From Pararhodospirillum photometricum DSM 122 (lineage in GTDB: Bacteria; Pseudomonadota; Alphaproteobacteria; Rhodospirillales; Rhodospirillaceae), in contig NC_017059.1 of the NCBI RefSeq assembly GCF_000284415.1, positions 1,152,830 to 1,159,154 on the forward strand: a stretch of 6,325 bases of DNA, read 5' to 3'. Of this stretch, positions 5,327-6,325 are shown piece after piece. Both the position numbers and the translations under genes were made by a program. Position 1 is the first letter of the stretch, and each line of letters begins with the position of its first letter. The notes beneath the pieces are model-generated. The model did no database searches, was not told the origin of the DNA, and saw nothing but the letters and a program-made list of their open reading frames with translations.

Positions 5327-5545
5327 ATGAAGAAGGATATCCACCCGGATTATCACGAAATCACCGTGCTGATGACCGATGGCAGCGAGTTCACGACCCG
5401 CTCGACCATGAAGGGCACGAGTTTGCGTCTGGACATCGATCCGAAGTCGCATCCGGCTTGGACCGGTGTGCACCGTCTGATCGACAGCGGAGGCCAGCTG
5501 GCGAAGTTCAACAAGAAGTTCGCGGGCTTCGGTCTCAAGAAGTAA
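5327..5545 (+). CDS. rpmE: Large-subunit ribosomal protein L31 (bL31), cysteine-free form
   Basis: This 72-residue protein of the 50S subunit helps bridge the two ribosomal subunits. The family hallmark [10 protein letters not shown] opens the protein, followed by [29 protein letters not shown] and the C-terminal [12 protein letters not shown]. No cysteine is present, so it belongs to the zinc-independent (C-minus) form rather than the CxxC zinc-binding form. The sequence matches the alphaproteobacterial type as I remember it. The start is set by the family N-terminus and by GGGAG 9 bases upstream. The gene stands alone between its own promoter and a Rho-independent terminator, as expected for an abundant ribosomal protein. 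Confidence 0.96.
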   Translation: MKKDIHPDYHEITVLMTDGSEFTTRSTMKGTSLRLDIDPKSHPAWTGVHRLIDSGGQLAKFNKKFAGFGLKK

Positions 5546-5567
5546 GTCGGTTTTTATCGACACGCAC

Positions 5568-5606
5568 AAAGCGGCACCTCAAACGAGGCGCCGCTTTTGT
5601 CGTTTT
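5568..5606 (+). terminator. Rho-independent terminator of rpmE
   Basis: AAAGCGGC (5568-5575) pairs with GCCGCTTT (5590-5597). Inside, after one A/C mismatch, CCTC (5577-5580) pairs with GAGG (5585-5588) around an AAAC loop. The stem is followed by TTTTGTCGTTTTT, the expected T-rich tail. It starts 22 bases after the rpmE stop. Confidence 0.9.
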
Positions 5607-5638
5607 TGAGGCACGACGCCCCCTCATGGCGCTTTGGT

Positions 5639-5667
5639 TTGCGTTTCAGGCGGGAAGGACCTAAACC
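5639..5667 (+). promoter_or_regulatory. Weak candidate promoter for the right-edge gene
   Basis: TTGCGT (5639-5644), a 17-base spacer and TAAACC (5662-5667) form a poor match to a sigma-70 promoter, about 67 bases before the ATG at 5735. A promoter is expected in this gap because a terminator precedes it and the next gene is on the same strand, but this particular site is only a guess. Confidence 0.2.
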
Positions 5668-5734
5668 TGTCCCGTGGCCGCTCCCGTGGCCCTTCGTCCC
5701 CGGGCCCCGGGATCCTCTGCCAGAGACGCTCGCC

Positions 5735-6325
5735 ATGCCCCCCGTCACCCACTACGAACTTTACGTCCTCAATCACAACGGGTGGACGCTCCAGCAGCGC
5801 TTCTCGAGTAGCGAACGCGAGGAGGCGCTGGAGGAAGCCAAGGAAACCGAGGCCCGTACCAACTTTGCCACCAAAGTGGTTCGCGAGGTCTATAACCCCG
5901 ATGGAGGTGAATCCTCGGAAGTGGTCGTCTACCTCAGCCCCCGCATCAAAAGCGGTCGCCCCGTTGGCCCCATGGTCGGCGGCCCCGCCGTGGTCCGCAG
6001 CGGGTATGGCTTTGAGAACGACGACGCCGAAGAGTCGAGCGGCCCCACCGCCGTTGGCATCCGCACCGCGGACCTCCTGGGACGGGTGTTGCTGGTGCTG
6101 GTCGCCAGCCTGATCATCGCCGGCCTTAGCACCGCCCTCATCCCCTCCCTCCTCGACTTCCTGGCCACTGTGGGCCTGCCCCTGGGCCGGGGCCACCTGG
6201 GGCAGATTCTGTTCGGCCTGTTCCTGACCATCTTCTTGGTCTGCGCCGGCGTGCTGGGCCGACGCCTCATCCCCTTGGCCAGCCTGTTGCGGGAGACCGC
6301 CGCCGCGCCGGAGACCGACATGCCC
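5735..6325 (+). CDS. Unrecognised protein with two predicted membrane helices (3' end outside the window)
   Basis: The frame is open for 197 codons from ATG 5735 to the right edge with no stop. Residues 1-70 look like a small soluble alpha/beta domain: a strand (HYELYVLNHNGWTLQQRF), an acidic helix (SEREEALEEAKETEA, 26-40), then KVVREVYNPDGGESSEVVVYLS. I recall similar starts in uncharacterised Rhodospirillales proteins but cannot name a family. Residues 71-110 are a Gly/Pro-rich then acidic linker. Hydrophobic helices follow at about 114-136 and 156-176, joined by a short loop, with GRRLIP after the second. The ribosome site is weak (AGAGA about 9 bases upstream). No earlier in-frame ATG, GTG or TTG was seen close by. 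The soluble part is probably cytoplasmic, and the function is unknown. GC-rich codon use is like its neighbours. Confidence 0.75.
   Translation, partial: MPPVTHYELYVLNHNGWTLQQRFSSSEREEALEEAKETEARTNFATKVVREVYNPDGGESSEVVVYLSPRIKSGRPVGPMVGGPAVVRSGYGFENDDAEESSGPTAVGIRTADLLGRVLLVLVASLIIAGLSTALIPSLLDFLATVGLPLGRGHLGQILFGLFLTIFLVCAGVLGRRLIPLASLLRETAAAPETDMP

Noticed and set aside
5239..5664. Open frame spanning rpmE in another frame
   Set aside because: It starts upstream of the rpmE promoter, runs through rpmE and its terminator, and has no recognisable motif. The genuine L31 frame explains the region.
1..6325. CRISPR arrays, tRNA or rRNA genes, insertion sequences or attachment sites
   Set aside because: I saw no regularly spaced repeats, tRNA-like cloverleaf, transposase-like protein or terminal inverted repeats. 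The window is almost fully occupied by ordinary coding sequence.

Overview
The window is GC-rich, gene-dense DNA with every recognised gene on the + strand. The gene order (Maf-family pyrophosphatase, aroE, coaE, dnaQ), a cysteine-free ribosomal protein L31 and an alphaproteobacterial-type MotA/MotB-like pair all point to an alphaproteobacterium. I think the order Rhodospirillales (Rhodospirillum relatives) most likely, but this is inference from gene order and protein character, without any database search.

Region 1 (1-2395) is a tightly packed housekeeping operon: the 3' end of a Maf-family gene, aroE (shikimate dehydrogenase), coaE (dephospho-CoA kinase) and dnaQ (DNA polymerase III epsilon proofreading exonuclease). 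Each gene overlaps the next by 4-8 bases, which suggests translational coupling. Region 2 (2400-5150) follows dnaQ after only 4 bases. It encodes three cell-envelope proteins: a short orphan OmpA-like domain protein, a four-helix MotA/TolQ/ExbB-type channel subunit with a long cytoplasmic tail, and a MotB-like partner. The partner has one membrane helix carrying an Asp, a long coiled coil and a C-terminal OmpA peptidoglycan-binding domain. The last two should form an ion-driven stator-like complex anchored to the cell wall, with no flagellar, Tol-Pal, Ton or Zorya genes beside it. This is the most interesting part of the window and its job is unknown.

Region 3 (5151-5606) contains a strong G+C hairpin that probably ends the envelope operon, a good sigma-70-type promoter (TTGCAC, 17-base spacer, TATAAG), rpmE (ribosomal protein L31), and a clear Rho-independent terminator. 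Region 4 (5735-6325) is an unrecognised gene that runs off the right edge. It encodes a soluble N-terminal part followed by two predicted membrane helices.

The central genes probably act together: the MotA-like and MotB-like subunits form the energised inner-membrane complex, and the small OmpA-like protein is either an accessory or a decaying remnant. Region 1 genes are ordinary metabolism and replication genes that share a transcript with region 2 only by position.
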